This document shows, in pieces, positions 17,517-26,509 of a DNA stretch of 64,000 nucleotides. The notes under the pieces are model-generated. The model was not told the origin of the DNA. It searched no databases and worked only from the letters and a program-made list of their open reading frames with translations. The position numbers and the translations under genes were made by a program. Numbering within the stretch: the first letter of the stretch is position 1; each line of letters starts with the position of its first letter. Source of the stretch: Candidatus Aalborgicola bjergmarkensis. Its GTDB lineage: Bacteria > Pseudomonadota > Gammaproteobacteria > Burkholderiales > Burkholderiaceae_C. The DNA is taken from contig JADJFE010000015.1 of assembly GCA_016708725.1 (NCBI GenBank), positions 1 to 64,000 on the forward strand, in the 5' to 3' direction.

Positions 17517-18308
17517 TCAATTTCCGCTACGCACCAACCGAACCGAGAATCCCAAGTAGCGAAAGGTATTATTGACCTCGCCATACAAAAAATGGACATA
17601 CCACGCGCTGCTGGAGCCATCTGAATATGGCGAACTCGTCCAGTAGTAAGAATCCGTCGGCGTATTGGGGAAATAGGTCGGATCAATGGTGGGGTTGGAG
17701 CGCCCGAAATCTACAATACCTTGAAGTTCCTTGACTGACGGCAAGCGCCAGTCCTTGGTACCACATAGGCCGTCACGATTGACATCCTGGACAAACTTTT
17801 CGGTATCACAACGACCATTGATAAAGCAACTTTCATTTCCAGACGACGTTCCAGTCCCACCTCCATTGGTTGCCGGATTGCTGTTGTACCAGGTGTATGT
17901 GTAGTTCTGTTCACGCAGGCCGGACGTTGCCTTAACCTCCCAGATCAAACCCGTCACATTGTCACGGGTGCATGCCCAGTCCTTGTCACCCGCTCCCAGT
18001 GCTGCACTTGCGGACAACACACTGCCATCGTTGGCAATTTTTGTGAAATCAAACCCCTTGTTTCCAACACCCGTTTTGCTGAGCTTACCTGCGAGTGCTG
18101 CTGCATCGCGCCCGTAGCGCGCATCCTGCCGGGGATGGCTGGACGGCTCGACGGTGAGTCCGTTTTGCGTATCGTTGGCATAACCAGTAACGCCGGTATC
18201 ATTGATGGGACCGATAGCCAATGCCATGCTGGAGTAACACAAGAAGCACGCAGACACCAACCGGGCACATGCACCACGCTGGCCAGATAACGCGAACAGA
18301 ACGGGCAT
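17517..18308 (-). CDS. Secreted DUF1566 domain protein, ~263 aa
   Basis: A hydrophobic N-terminal segment (LVSACFLCYSSMALA) acts as a signal peptide. The C-terminal half carries a DUF1566 domain: WEVKATSGLR, TYTWYNSN, DWRLPSVKELQGIVDFG, YFPNTPTDSYYWTSSPY and FSVRLVRSG. The linker has a CFINGRCDTEKFVQDVNRDGLCG stretch with paired cysteines, as in other members. ATG 18308 is preferred, eight bases after a GGAG; ATGs at 18314 and 18341 are also in frame. It lies 67 bases upstream of the large DUF1566/FN3 gene on the same strand and may be co-transcribed. Function is unknown; DUF1566 proteins are often cell-surface or periplasmic. Confidence 0.8.
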   Translation of the reverse strand: MPVLFALSGQRGACARLVSACFLCYSSMALAIGPINDTGVTGYANDTQNGLTVEPSSHPRQDARYGRDAAALAGKLSKTGVGNKGFDFTKIANDGSVLSASAALGAGDKDWACTRDNVTGLIWEVKATSGLREQNYTYTWYNSNPATNGGGTGTSSGNESCFINGRCDTEKFVQDVNRDGLCGTKDWRLPSVKELQGIVDFGRSNPTIDPTYFPNTPTDSYYWTSSPYSDGSSSAWYVHFLYGEVNNTFRYLGFSVRLVRSGN

Positions 18309-18469
18309 AAACATGACTCCAAAACGACAACCGTCCGACATCAATCAGTACGGGACAATATGAAAGAGGGCGAGTGTACCAAGATCGCTGGCACGCCGCA
18401 CCCCCGCACTTCACAACGCACCAAACCCATCTACCCGAGATAGGTAGCATCAACCTGAACCGGGATCAG

Positions 18470-19945
18470 TCAGGCCGTGGTTTCGATTGCAATCGACGAA
18501 GTCGAAACACCCGTCAAGCCCACGCCACCCAAAACCCCCGCATCCGGGTCTAAATATATGGTTGCCTTACCTGAGAACGGATCATCTGACGCAACAACTC
18601 CGGCCAGGGCAAGGAATTGTGCTTTGGTGTACACGGTACCAGTACCAATGTCGTTGAACACGAGTTTGTCCTGGGCAACATCAAAGCCTGTGATGGTGAC
18701 TTCGCCGTCGCCTGCTTTCGTCGGACGGCCATTCACCATTTTGTAGTCATACACGAAGTTTTCCGCATCAGTCGTGGCAGCCACCGTTCCGGTAGACAGA
18801 TCAACGGTTTTGACACCGCTTGCCACGCTGGTATCCTTAATTGTCGTGCTGGCGGCTTTACCATTGACGGTAACAATCAATGTTTCATCACCTTCGGTCG
18901 TGACATCTGCGGCCAGCGGCACGCTGATGGTTCCAGTTCCGTTGTTGATGGTGACGGTGCCGCTCAATGCTCCACCCGTCACATCGGCTGCGGTAATTCC
19001 CGTGCCGCTCAAGGTGTAATTGAGCACCGTTCCATTGGCCACATTGGTAGTCGTTACCATGAAGGTGGCAGATGCGCCTTCGTTGTGGCTCGCAGCGTGT
19101 GCAGCAACGGCGTAGGTAGGAGTAGTCGTCGAACCGCCACCGGAAGTTTTGGTTTCCAGAACAATCTGTGCAAGGCCTGCATCCTGAATTCCTGCAAGCG
19201 TTACCCCTCCAGAAACACCGGCATTGGGATCCAGATAGATGGTTGTATTGTTATTAAATGGATCACCGGAAATCACAACACCTGCCAGGGCCATGAACTG
19301 TGCTTCGGTGTAGGTGGTGCTATCGGTGATGTTGACAAACACCAGCTTGTCCTTGCTCGCATCAAAGCCCGTGATCGTTACCTCACCATCGCCAGCTTTG
19401 GTGGCGCGTCCGTTCACAATGGAAAAATCGTAACGAAACTCTTCGGCTGCCGAGGTGGCCGTGACAGCGGTGGAGCCAAGGTCTACCACGGTAAACGGAT
19501 TGGTGCCACCGCCACCACTGCTTGGAACAACAAAATTGGCCGTACCACTCACCGGGGTGGAGCCGGTTGGCACCGAAGCGCCAAGCGTTGCGGCAAATTC
19601 GGCATACGTCTGGCTTGTAGCTGTATCGCCGGAAGTCACGTTGGCACCAACCTGGAAACTGAATTTATCAGCCCCCAGTATCTGCACAATGGCGCCGGTA
19701 GAAAGCGTGAGTTGCAACGCAGTCTTGTAGAAGGTACTGGAAGCGATGGTCATTCCATCAACCAGCTGAATCACATTGGTGCCCTCCGTGTCAATGACCC
19801 TGGCGGTCACTCCGCTGCTGAGGGTGAATGGGGTGATGATGTAGGTATCACTGCCACCACCGCCTTGGTAAAGATTGTTGGCAGATGGAACAAAAACGTC
19901 ATCGCGCAGGGTGCCTGCGACGGTATAGGACTGCGTAGTTGCCAT
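18470..19945 (-). CDS. Calx-beta protein with GGGGND N-terminal module, 491 aa, probable type I secretion substrate
   Basis: Order of parts: residues 1-140 form a module (SYTVAGTLRDDVFVPSANNLYQGGGGSDTYIITP followed by VIDTEGTNVIQLVDGMTI and QLTLSTGAIVQILGADKFSFQVGAN) found also at 3450-3795 and twice in the gene at 58073. A ~95-residue module follows (FRYDFSIVNGRATKAGDGEVTITGFDASKDKLVFVNI, then ALAGV and IYLDPNAGVSGGVTLAGI). Next come one Calx-beta unit (NEGASATFMVTTTNVANGT) and a second copy of the ~95-residue module as the C-terminus (ending SIAIETTA). There is no signal peptide; together with the calcium-binding-like C-terminal module this suggests type I secretion. ATG 19945 has a GGAG box. 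This intact gene is the template for reading the broken gene at 3893-8313. Confidence 0.8.
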   Translation of the reverse strand: MATTQSYTVAGTLRDDVFVPSANNLYQGGGGSDTYIITPFTLSSGVTARVIDTEGTNVIQLVDGMTIASSTFYKTALQLTLSTGAIVQILGADKFSFQVGANVTSGDTATSQTYAEFAATLGASVPTGSTPVSGTANFVVPSSGGGGTNPFTVVDLGSTAVTATSAAEEFRYDFSIVNGRATKAGDGEVTITGFDASKDKLVFVNITDSTTYTEAQFMALAGVVISGDPFNNNTTIYLDPNAGVSGGVTLAGIQDAGLAQIVLETKTSGGGSTTTPTYAVAAHAASHNEGASATFMVTTTNVANGTVLNYTLSGTGITAADVTGGALSGTVTINNGTGTISVPLAADVTTEGDETLIVTVNGKAASTTIKDTSVASGVKTVDLSTGTVAATTDAENFVYDYKMVNGRPTKAGDGEVTITGFDVAQDKLVFNDIGTGTVYTKAQFLALAGVVASDDPFSGKATIYLDPDAGVLGGVGLTGVSTSSIAIETTA

Positions 19946-20071
19946 GGTGAAATCTCCGTGAGAATTGAGTTATAAAAGAAACGGCCCAACCAATGCCTCA
20001 TTGCTTGGAGAAGGATATATAACACATCTTCTTTCCGTTCGCTGGCGCACTTAGCCACAAATTCCAGTCGA

Positions 20072-20467
20072 TCAGTAGCCAAAAGGGACAGAATCACCAA
20101 ATGGATCGGGGTTTGGTCCGTAGTGCATGAACTGCTCGATCACCGCCGCTTCTGATTCCGATACGTTGATGAACTGAAGCCCGATGTAAAAACCACCCCG
20201 GTCACGGCTAAGAATGCTATATGCGACACGTACTTCAAACTCCACGAGTTGCTTGCCGCTTGTGGAAACCGGCACCGACACCTGTATTTCGCATTCCACA
20301 CGGGCCAACAAGTTGCTCGGCGATACGATCCCCATACCGCCAAAGTTCATGTTCATGGTGATAACTTCCAATGTTTTCTCATTGGGAAGCCTCAACCGCG
20401 CCGGGCCACGCAACGATTTGCGAAACTCGCGTCGCCTCTCGGTAATGATTGGAAGTGGGATGTTCAT
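20072..20467 (-). CDS. PilZ domain protein, 131 aa
   Basis: PilZ domains bind cyclic di-GMP. The first binding motif is visible as ERRREFRKSLRG (RxxxR, residues about 10-20). The second, normally D/NxSxxG, reads NMNFGGMG (about 39-46) and so departs from the consensus at the Ser position. The remaining text (VECEIQVSVPVSTSGKQLVEFEVRVAYSIL ... GGFYIGLQFINVSESEAAVIEQFM) fits the PilZ beta-barrel and its C-terminal helix. ATG 20467 is chosen because the longer open frame upstream runs over the divergent DUF808 gene. It is divergent from that gene, sharing a ~135-bp promoter region. Confidence 0.85.
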   Translation of the reverse strand: MNIPLPIITERRREFRKSLRGPARLRLPNEKTLEVITMNMNFGGMGIVSPSNLLARVECEIQVSVPVSTSGKQLVEFEVRVAYSILSRDRGGFYIGLQFINVSESEAAVIEQFMHYGPNPDPFGDSVPFGY

Positions 20468-20602
20468 AGGTACAAAACGCTGGCTGCACGAACGTGAAGA
20501 GAGTGAGTATCGCACCGCCATGGGGGGATAAAAGCCATTACAGCGACAATGCGCCCTACCCTGCCTTGCCTTACATTTACCACCTTCCCCTCGGAGCCAT
20601 TT

Positions 20603-21538
20603 ATGTCCAGCAGTCTGTTTGCCCTCCTTGACGATATTGCAAGCATTCTGGATGATGTTGCCTTGCTTTCCAAGGTCGCCGCGAAAAAAACTGCCGGGGT
20701 TTTGGGCGATGATCTGGCGCTGAACGCACAACAGGTCGCCGGGGTCAGTGCGGAACGCGAATTGCCCGTGGTATGGGCGGTGTGCAAGGGATCCATGCGC
20801 AACAAGTGCATTCTGGTACCGGCAGCACTGCTCATCAGTATGTACATTCCCTGGGCCGTCACGCCTTTGCTGATGCTGGGGGGCGCCTATCTGTGCTTTG
20901 AGGGTTTTGAAAAATTGGCGCACCGGTTCTTGCATGATGCCGCCGCAGATCAGGCACATGCTGACCAGTTGCTCCAGGCTTTGTCCGACCCGACTGTTGA
21001 TTTGCGCGATCTGGAGCAAGAAAAAATCAAAGGAGCCATTCGTACCGACTTTGTCCTGTCGGCTGAGATTATCACCATCACCTTGGGCAGCGTACACAAC
21101 AGCCCCTGGCCAACGCAACTGCTGGTGCTCAGTGGCATTGCGCTACTGATGACTTTTGGGGTTTACGGCCTGGTTGCCGGAATTGTCAAGATGGATGATG
21201 CCGGGCTGTATCTCAGTCAACGCCCACACAAGGGGATACTGGGGCGCACACTGCGCGTCGCTGGCTGGGGGCTTTTACGCGCGGCGCCCTGGTTGATGAA
21301 AACCTTGGCAGTTGTGGGGACGGCTGCCATGTTTCTGGTGGGTGGTGGCATACTGGTGCATGGCCTGGCGCCTTTGCACCACATCACGCAATCCCTGAGC
21401 ACCCAGTTGACCGACCAACAACTGCTGCAAACTGTGTTGGGCACGGTGCTGGATATGCTGGTGGGAGTGCTGACCGGCGCATTGGTGCTACTGCTTCTGA
21501 TAACCGGCAAGCGTGTGCTGCGCGCCAGAACCTTGTAA
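20603..21538 (+). CDS. DUF808 (YedI-like) inner-membrane protein, 311 aa
   Basis: The start MSSSLFALLDDIASILDDVALLSKVAAKKTAGVLGDDLALNAQQV, given as family text, is diagnostic of the DUF808/YedI family. About five hydrophobic segments follow (near residues 75-100, 155-175, 180-200, 230-260 and 280-305). A short acidic cytosolic stretch FEKLAHRFLHDAAADQAHADQLL (about 100-125) matches family members. Length is normal. The role is not established; YedI-like proteins are widespread and of unknown function. ATG 20603 has GGAG upstream. Expression is probably separate from the divergent PilZ gene. Confidence 0.88.
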   Translation: MSSSLFALLDDIASILDDVALLSKVAAKKTAGVLGDDLALNAQQVAGVSAERELPVVWAVCKGSMRNKCILVPAALLISMYIPWAVTPLLMLGGAYLCFEGFEKLAHRFLHDAAADQAHADQLLQALSDPTVDLRDLEQEKIKGAIRTDFVLSAEIITITLGSVHNSPWPTQLLVLSGIALLMTFGVYGLVAGIVKMDDAGLYLSQRPHKGILGRTLRVAGWGLLRAAPWLMKTLAVVGTAAMFLVGGGILVHGLAPLHHITQSLSTQLTDQQLLQTVLGTVLDMLVGVLTGALVLLLLITGKRVLRARTL

Positions 21539-21754
21539 CGCTATACTTTTAGCACATATTTCAACCAGCAAAAAATACGGGAATGGCTTGTCATCCGTGC
21601 GGGTGCAGATATTAAAAAAGTAGTAAATACCCCAAAAACACATCGGAAAAGCCGCATGGGAAAACTGGGTAGCTCTCCCTATTCTGCATCGAAATACGCT
21701 GAAATACGGTTGATGATGGCAAGCGTCTGCTAATGTGGAGGGGTGACCTCTCCC

Positions 21755-21786
21755 CAATTCGCTCCTTTAGGAGCGCGGATTGAAAC
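21755..21786 (+). repeat. Solitary CRISPR-like repeat (type I-C-like end)
   Basis: A 32-base unit with the palindrome GCTCC-TTTA-GGAGC ends in GCGCGGATTGAAAC, the usual 3' end of type I CRISPR repeats. It is followed only 33 bases later by the aldehyde dehydrogenase start, with no second repeat or spacer. A near-identical single copy is at 34701-34731, and the similarity extends about 20 bases upstream (GGGGTGACCTCTCCCC versus GGGGTAACCTCTTCC). Confidence 0.7.
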
Positions 21787-21819
21787 ATCAACCTTCTTAG
21801 CCACAATCATCCACTGACC

Positions 21820-23538
21820 ATGCTAGAAACCACCAATACAGCCGAAAACGTCGCAATGCACACTTCGCACTACCCGCATAAACCGACCCTTAAAGCCATA
21901 AACCCCGCCACCGGAGCCGTGATTGGCAAGGTTGCCCTCACGCCGCTGGAAGAAATGCCGGAGATCATGTCCGAGGCACGCGCTGCACAAAAGGTGTGGG
22001 AGTCCTATTCGTTTGAGCGCCGCCGCGATCACATTTTCAAGATTCGTGACTACGTTCTGAAAAATGCCGAAGAGATTGCCACCGTGGTTTCGCACAATAA
22101 TGGCAAGACGCTCTCCGACGCCATGAACACCGAAGTTCTGCCGTGCGTTCTGGCTGCCGACTGGTACGCCAAGAAGTCCAAAAGCATCCTGGCCAAGAAA
22201 ACCCTGCCGCCATCCAACGTCTTGTTTGCCAACAAGCGTGCCTATATCGAACGCTTGCCCATGGGGGTTGTGGGGGTCATTTCCCCCTGGAATTACCCCA
22301 TGGCCATTCCGTTTGGCGAAATCATCATGGGGCTGATGGCCGGAAACGCCATCCTTTTCAAAACCGCATCGGAAACCTGCTTGGTGGGCGTGGAAATCGA
22401 GAAGGCGATCACCGCTGCTGATCTGCCGGATGGTTTATTCCGTTTGATCGTGGGCAAGGGCCATGAGGTTTCCACGGCCTTTTTCAAACACGGAATCGAC
22501 AAGATATTCTTTACCGGCAGCGTCCCCGTTGGCAAGGATCTGATGCAACAGGCCGCAGCGACCATGACGCCACTGTCACTGGAACTCGGCGGCAACGACG
22601 CGATGATTGTGCTGGAAGATGCCAATATCGAACGCGCAGTCAACGGTGCTATCTGGGCCGGTTTTCAAAATAGCGGCCAAACCTGTGCTGGCGTGCAACG
22701 CATCTACGTGCATGAGTCCATCATGCAGCATTTCTGCCATTTGTTCAGGCAACGCACAGAAACCTTGCGTCAAGGGGTGGATACCGGCAATTTTGATATT
22801 GATGTGGGCGCCATGACGACCCAGCGCCAGCTCGTAGCGGTGGAAGATGCGGTAGCCGATGCGCTGGCCAAGGGAGCGACGATTCTGGCCGAAGCCAACA
22901 TCCGCGACGAGGACACGCCTTACTTCTTCCCCTGTACGGCATTGATCAACGTTGACCACACCATGACCGTGATGAAAGACGAGGTTTTCGGACCCGTCGT
23001 GGGGATCATGTCGTTTGAAACCGATGAAGAAGCCATTGCACTGGCCAATGATTCCAAGCTGGGATTGACATCGAGCATCTGGACGATGAACAACGAACGG
23101 GGTCGCGCCCTGGCGCTGCTGCTCGAAACCGGAATCACCACCATCAACGACCACGTTGTCACGCATGGCGTGCCCGAAATTCCCTGGTTGGGCTGGAAAC
23201 AAAGCGGCATTGGCGCAACACACTCCCATCTGGGACTGGAAGAAATGACCCGTGTCAAAGTGGTTCAGTACGATATCGCACCACAACTGCATTCGAACCT
23301 GTGGTGGTTCCCGGCGCGCAAGATCAAGTACGAACTTTTGCTGGATACCGTGCACATTCTGTTTAGCAAGACCGTACAGGAACGCTCCAAAGCCTTGCAG
23401 CACGTCATTCCCAAACTACTGATGGATCCGCTCTTGCGCGAGAAATTGGGCTATCTTGTCAAACGCGCCAAACACCGGGGTGAAAACAGTCTGGAGCATT
23501 TACTCAGAAGGTTCAAAAAGCCTGACTCGACGGATTGA
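21820..23538 (+). CDS. Aldehyde dehydrogenase family protein, 572 aa
   Basis: An NAD(P)-dependent aldehyde dehydrogenase oxidises aldehydes to acids. The visible motifs are PWNYPMAIPFGEI (cofactor/active-site region), FTGSVPVG, LSLELGGND with catalytic Glu at residue 255, NSGQTCAGVQR with the catalytic Cys at residue 289, and EVFGPVVGIMSF. At 572 residues it exceeds the usual 480-500. A C-terminal tail of about 70 residues (YELLLDTVHILFSKTVQERSKALQHVIPKLLMDPLLREKLGYLVK) is unlike the core enzyme and has helical, amphipathic character. ATG 21820 gives a full N-terminus (an internal in-frame ATG lies at 21856). Substrate unknown. It is the only gene next to the solitary CRISPR-like repeat. Confidence 0.9.
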   Translation: MLETTNTAENVAMHTSHYPHKPTLKAINPATGAVIGKVALTPLEEMPEIMSEARAAQKVWESYSFERRRDHIFKIRDYVLKNAEEIATVVSHNNGKTLSDAMNTEVLPCVLAADWYAKKSKSILAKKTLPPSNVLFANKRAYIERLPMGVVGVISPWNYPMAIPFGEIIMGLMAGNAILFKTASETCLVGVEIEKAITAADLPDGLFRLIVGKGHEVSTAFFKHGIDKIFFTGSVPVGKDLMQQAAATMTPLSLELGGNDAMIVLEDANIERAVNGAIWAGFQNSGQTCAGVQRIYVHESIMQHFCHLFRQRTETLRQGVDTGNFDIDVGAMTTQRQLVAVEDAVADALAKGATILAEANIRDEDTPYFFPCTALINVDHTMTVMKDEVFGPVVGIMSFETDEEAIALANDSKLGLTSSIWTMNNERGRALALLLETGITTINDHVVTHGVPEIPWLGWKQSGIGATHSHLGLEEMTRVKVVQYDIAPQLHSNLWWFPARKIKYELLLDTVHILFSKTVQERSKALQHVIPKLLMDPLLREKLGYLVKRAKHRGENSLEHLLRRFKKPDSTD

Positions 23539-23553
23539 TGTGCTGTTTCACCT

Positions 23554-23605
23554 GTAGAGCGGGCCATGCCCGCGATGCGGGTTCGCGGGCATGGCCCGCT
23601 CCTAC
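23554..23605. repeat. REP pair (BIME) with GTAG-type heads
   Basis: A perfect 19-bp inverted repeat (arms 23557-23575 and 23583-23601, GAGCGGGCCATGCCCGCGA) with a seven-base loop is bounded by GTAG on one side and its complement CTAC on the other. This is the classic REP/BIME layout mobilised by TnpA-REP (RAYT) transposases. It lies between two convergent genes, where it can also serve as a bidirectional terminator. Confidence 0.9.
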
Positions 23606-23606
23606 G

Positions 23607-24014
23607 CTAGCCGTTCTGCCGTTTATCCAGCGCCGCAATCATCTTTTCGTACAACTCGTCCGGTTTGAACGGTTTGGTGACGTAGGCATCAATGCCAAGT
23701 CGCATAAAAGCCTGGATGATGTCTTCCTTGTCTGAGTTGCCCGAAATCATGATGAAGGGGACACGCTGAAAATGCGGCCTGCTGCGCATCCACTTGATCA
23801 GGTGGTTACCACCGCCACCAGGCATGCTCCAGTCCGAAATCACCACGTTGAAATTGCCATTTTCCAGCTTTTCAACAGCTTCTGCGAATGAAGCCGCTTC
23901 TTCAATCTTGATACACGGATTGAGCCGCCCAAGGCCTGAAATCATCAAAAAACGGTGGACCTTGACATCATCTACCACCAGTACGCTCAAAGGCCGCGAA
24001 TAATCAATTGTCAT
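23607..24014 (-). CDS. CheY-like single-domain response regulator, 135 aa
   Basis: The protein is a receiver domain only. Asp residues at LVVDDVKVHR (acidic pair near residues 14-15), the phospho-acceptor in NVVISDWSMPGGGG (about 60), and the conserved Thr/Ser and Lys (MISGNSD, TKPFKPDEL) are all present. It resembles the CheY-like group with 'DWSMP'. It lies directly after the hybrid kinase gene at 24025, with a 10-bp gap, and is probably the last gene of the operon. Its partner could be the Hpt domains of the upstream hybrid kinases. There is no DNA-binding output domain, so it acts by protein contact. Confidence 0.93.
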   Translation of the reverse strand: MTIDYSRPLSVLVVDDVKVHRFLMISGLGRLNPCIKIEEAASFAEAVEKLENGNFNVVISDWSMPGGGGNHLIKWMRSRPHFQRVPFIMISGNSDKEDIIQAFMRLGIDAYVTKPFKPDELYEKMIAALDKRQNG

Positions 24015-24024
24015 ATTTTTTACC

Positions 24025-26508
24025 CTATTTTGTTAGCTTTATAAATTTGGTCAGTTCAACACGCAATCGCGCAACTTCAACATCCAGTCGCTGCATGGCA
24101 GCTACAAATTCGGCTACTTGTGCTTGCTTGGCCAGAGTTTCGAGTGTCTTGCAAGCCTCATAGGCCGCCAAAGCCGCCACACTGGCCAGACTGCCCTTGA
24201 GTCGATGGGCGGCATCCCTTAACAAGACGGGATCGCCCGCGCTGGACAACGCGCGCAGACTGGGTATATCGGTGTCGAGCTGCTCCAGTACCAATTGTGC
24301 CAGCCCAGACAACAAACTACGGTCACCGCCGACCATGAGCAACGCCTCAGACAAGTCAAGGGTGACGCTCTTATCCGTGCCCAAATCCGTACCCGAATCA
24401 GGAACGGCCCGGCGAATATCCGACAATTTTTCCAGCAACACGGCTGCCCGAATGGGTTTGGAAATATAGTCGTTCATTCCAGTTTCCAGGCACATTTCAC
24501 GCAATCCACCCATGGCATGCGCCGTCATGGCGATGATGGGTGTGGTGCAGCCCATGCGACGAATACGGCGCGTGGCCTCAAAACCGTCCATAACCGGCAT
24601 TTGTATGTCCATCAGGATAAGGTCAAAAACCTGTTCCCGCACATGATCGACCGCTTCCTGACCATTGTGCGCCAGGGTCAGTGTATGCCCAGCACTGCTT
24701 AAAACGGCTAATGCAAACTTTTGATTCACCAGATTGTCTTCGGCGAGCAGGATATTGAGCGCTTGCATTGCCTCACCCTGGGCACCCTGGGTTGCATTTC
24801 GCACGGTGCGCACGGTGGAGAGTCCCTGCTCGGCCACGTCAGAAATCTCCTTTTGCGGACAATCGAGCCAGGCCGTGAAGTGAAAGGTACTGCCCTGACC
24901 AATCTGACTCTCGACCCAGATAGTCCCCTGCATCAGTTGTACCAACTGCATACAAATCGACAGCCCCAGCCCCGTACCGCCAAATTCACGGCTGGTCGAA
25001 GAGTCAGCCTGGATAAAAGCTTCAAATATCTGTGACAACTTGCCTGCAGCGATGCCAACTCCGGTATCGCGCACCGAACATTGCAACTGGAGTCGTGTAC
25101 CGTCGCGCCCCGCTATTTTCAGTGTGATGGCAATGCTGCCGGATGCGGTGAATTTGAGCGCATTGCTCACCAGATTGAGCACCACCTGGGACCAACGCAG
25201 AGAATCACCAACCAGTGTTTCCGGAATTTCTGGATCCACATCCAGCGTCAATGCAATAGCGCGTTGCCGGGCATACATGATTTGCGGTTGCAACACGTCC
25301 TGCAAGGTCTGGCGCAAATGAAAGGGTGCCTGTTCAAGGCTTAACTTCCTGGCTTCCATCTTGGAAAAGTCAAGGAGGTCATTGATCAGACGAAGCAGCC
25401 CTTCAGCAGAATTTCGTGCAAGTTCGATGTATTCCCGCTGTTGCAGTGTCAGTCCCGTCGCCAGGAGAAGCTCGGTCATTCCCAAAATCCCATGCATCGG
25501 CGTGCGGATTTCATGGCTCATATTTGCCAGGAACTCCGCCTTTACCTTGGCAGATGCAGTTGCGGCATCACGTGCAGCGATCAGTTGCTCCTCAAAACGG
25601 CAACGCTCCGAAATGTCGCGAAATATGCTGCTGTAGAGCAAACCACTGCCTGTATCCCAGGAAGTGACGCTCCACTCCAATGGCGTGGAATTGTCGGCTT
25701 GAGGCAGCGGTGACAGAATAAGCTCGATACCATCCAGCTTGCCGGATTTTTGTACGGTATTTTGCACAATTTGTGCAAAAGAACGCTTACGCTCGTCCTG
25801 GTAGTGCTCGGGGATGGTGAAAGCGATACGTTTTCCCAGCACGTCTTGCGCCTTGAGGCCAAAAAGATTCTCTGCACCCGGATTCCATATCTCAATATGG
25901 TTGTCGGAGTTGGTGACAATGATTGCTTCGCTGGCTACTGCGGCCAGGTAGCGAAACCGGGTTTCGCCCTCTCGCAACCGCGACTCAGCCAACAGATTTT
26001 CTCGCTCAAGCCGCTGCTGCCTTTGCGTCGAATCATTCAGTTGTTGGTAGGAACGGATAGCCGTGGTCAGTGCCGTATTCAGCTTCTTTTGTGTCAACTC
26101 CGATTTGGTTCGGTAGTCATTGATGTCGAATTGACGCACCACTTCAAATTCTGGAGCGTAACCCGGTTGTCCGGTGCGCAAAATGATGCGCACGTCCTGC
26201 AACCCCAGGTCTTCACGCACGTAGCGTGCAAGCTGTAAACCGGCATCATCGCTTTCCATGACCACATCCAGCAAGATCACTGCGATACCAGTTTCCTGCT
26301 CTAGTATCTGACGTGCCTGGGCTGCAGAATAAGCGTGCAAAAACGCAAGCGGTTGTTCCAGTATCCGTACTTGGTCAAGGCCAAATTCGGTAGCCGCATG
26401 CACAGTGGCATCATCATCCACAATCAGGATTTTCCAGGGGTTGGCGGACTCCAGGGTTGGTGCCGATTGGTCAACAAAAACAAGTACGGGATCGTCATCT
26501 TGGTTCAT
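24025..26508 (-). CDS. Hybrid sensor histidine kinase (REC-PAS-HisKA-HATPase-REC-Hpt), 827 aa
   Basis: The order is: an N-terminal receiver-like domain (WKILIVDDDATVHAATEFGL, phospho-Asp in VILLDVVMESD); a PAS domain (FRYLAAVASEAIIVTNSDNHIEIWNPGAENLFG); HisKA with the H-box MSHEIRTPMHGILGMTELLL; a HATPase (N-box NLVSNALKFT, G-boxes DTGVGIA and GTGLGLS); a second receiver (NILLAEDNLVNQKFA, DLILMDIQMPVMDG, KPI); and a C-terminal Hpt-like domain (HRLKGSLASVAA, with the phosphorelay His). No transmembrane segment is seen, so it is cytosolic. It follows the 1620-aa kinase with a 1-bp gap, and the CheY-like gene follows it. It is likely a phosphorelay hub fed by an unknown signal. Confidence 0.93.
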   Translation of the reverse strand: MNQDDDPVLVFVDQSAPTLESANPWKILIVDDDATVHAATEFGLDQVRILEQPLAFLHAYSAAQARQILEQETGIAVILLDVVMESDDAGLQLARYVREDLGLQDVRIILRTGQPGYAPEFEVVRQFDINDYRTKSELTQKKLNTALTTAIRSYQQLNDSTQRQQRLERENLLAESRLREGETRFRYLAAVASEAIIVTNSDNHIEIWNPGAENLFGLKAQDVLGKRIAFTIPEHYQDERKRSFAQIVQNTVQKSGKLDGIELILSPLPQADNSTPLEWSVTSWDTGSGLLYSSIFRDISERCRFEEQLIAARDAATASAKVKAEFLANMSHEIRTPMHGILGMTELLLATGLTLQQREYIELARNSAEGLLRLINDLLDFSKMEARKLSLEQAPFHLRQTLQDVLQPQIMYARQRAIALTLDVDPEIPETLVGDSLRWSQVVLNLVSNALKFTASGSIAITLKIAGRDGTRLQLQCSVRDTGVGIAAGKLSQIFEAFIQADSSTSREFGGTGLGLSICMQLVQLMQGTIWVESQIGQGSTFHFTAWLDCPQKEISDVAEQGLSTVRTVRNATQGAQGEAMQALNILLAEDNLVNQKFALAVLSSAGHTLTLAHNGQEAVDHVREQVFDLILMDIQMPVMDGFEATRRIRRMGCTTPIIAMTAHAMGGLREMCLETGMNDYISKPIRAAVLLEKLSDIRRAVPDSGTDLGTDKSVTLDLSEALLMVGGDRSLLSGLAQLVLEQLDTDIPSLRALSSAGDPVLLRDAAHRLKGSLASVAALAAYEACKTLETLAKQAQVAEFVAAMQRLDVEVARLRVELTKFIKLTK

Positions 26509-26509
26509 G

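Noticed and set aside
20072..21118. Longer minus-strand frame running into the DUF808 gene
   Set aside because: Only the last 131 codons match PilZ; the upstream part is antisense to DUF808.
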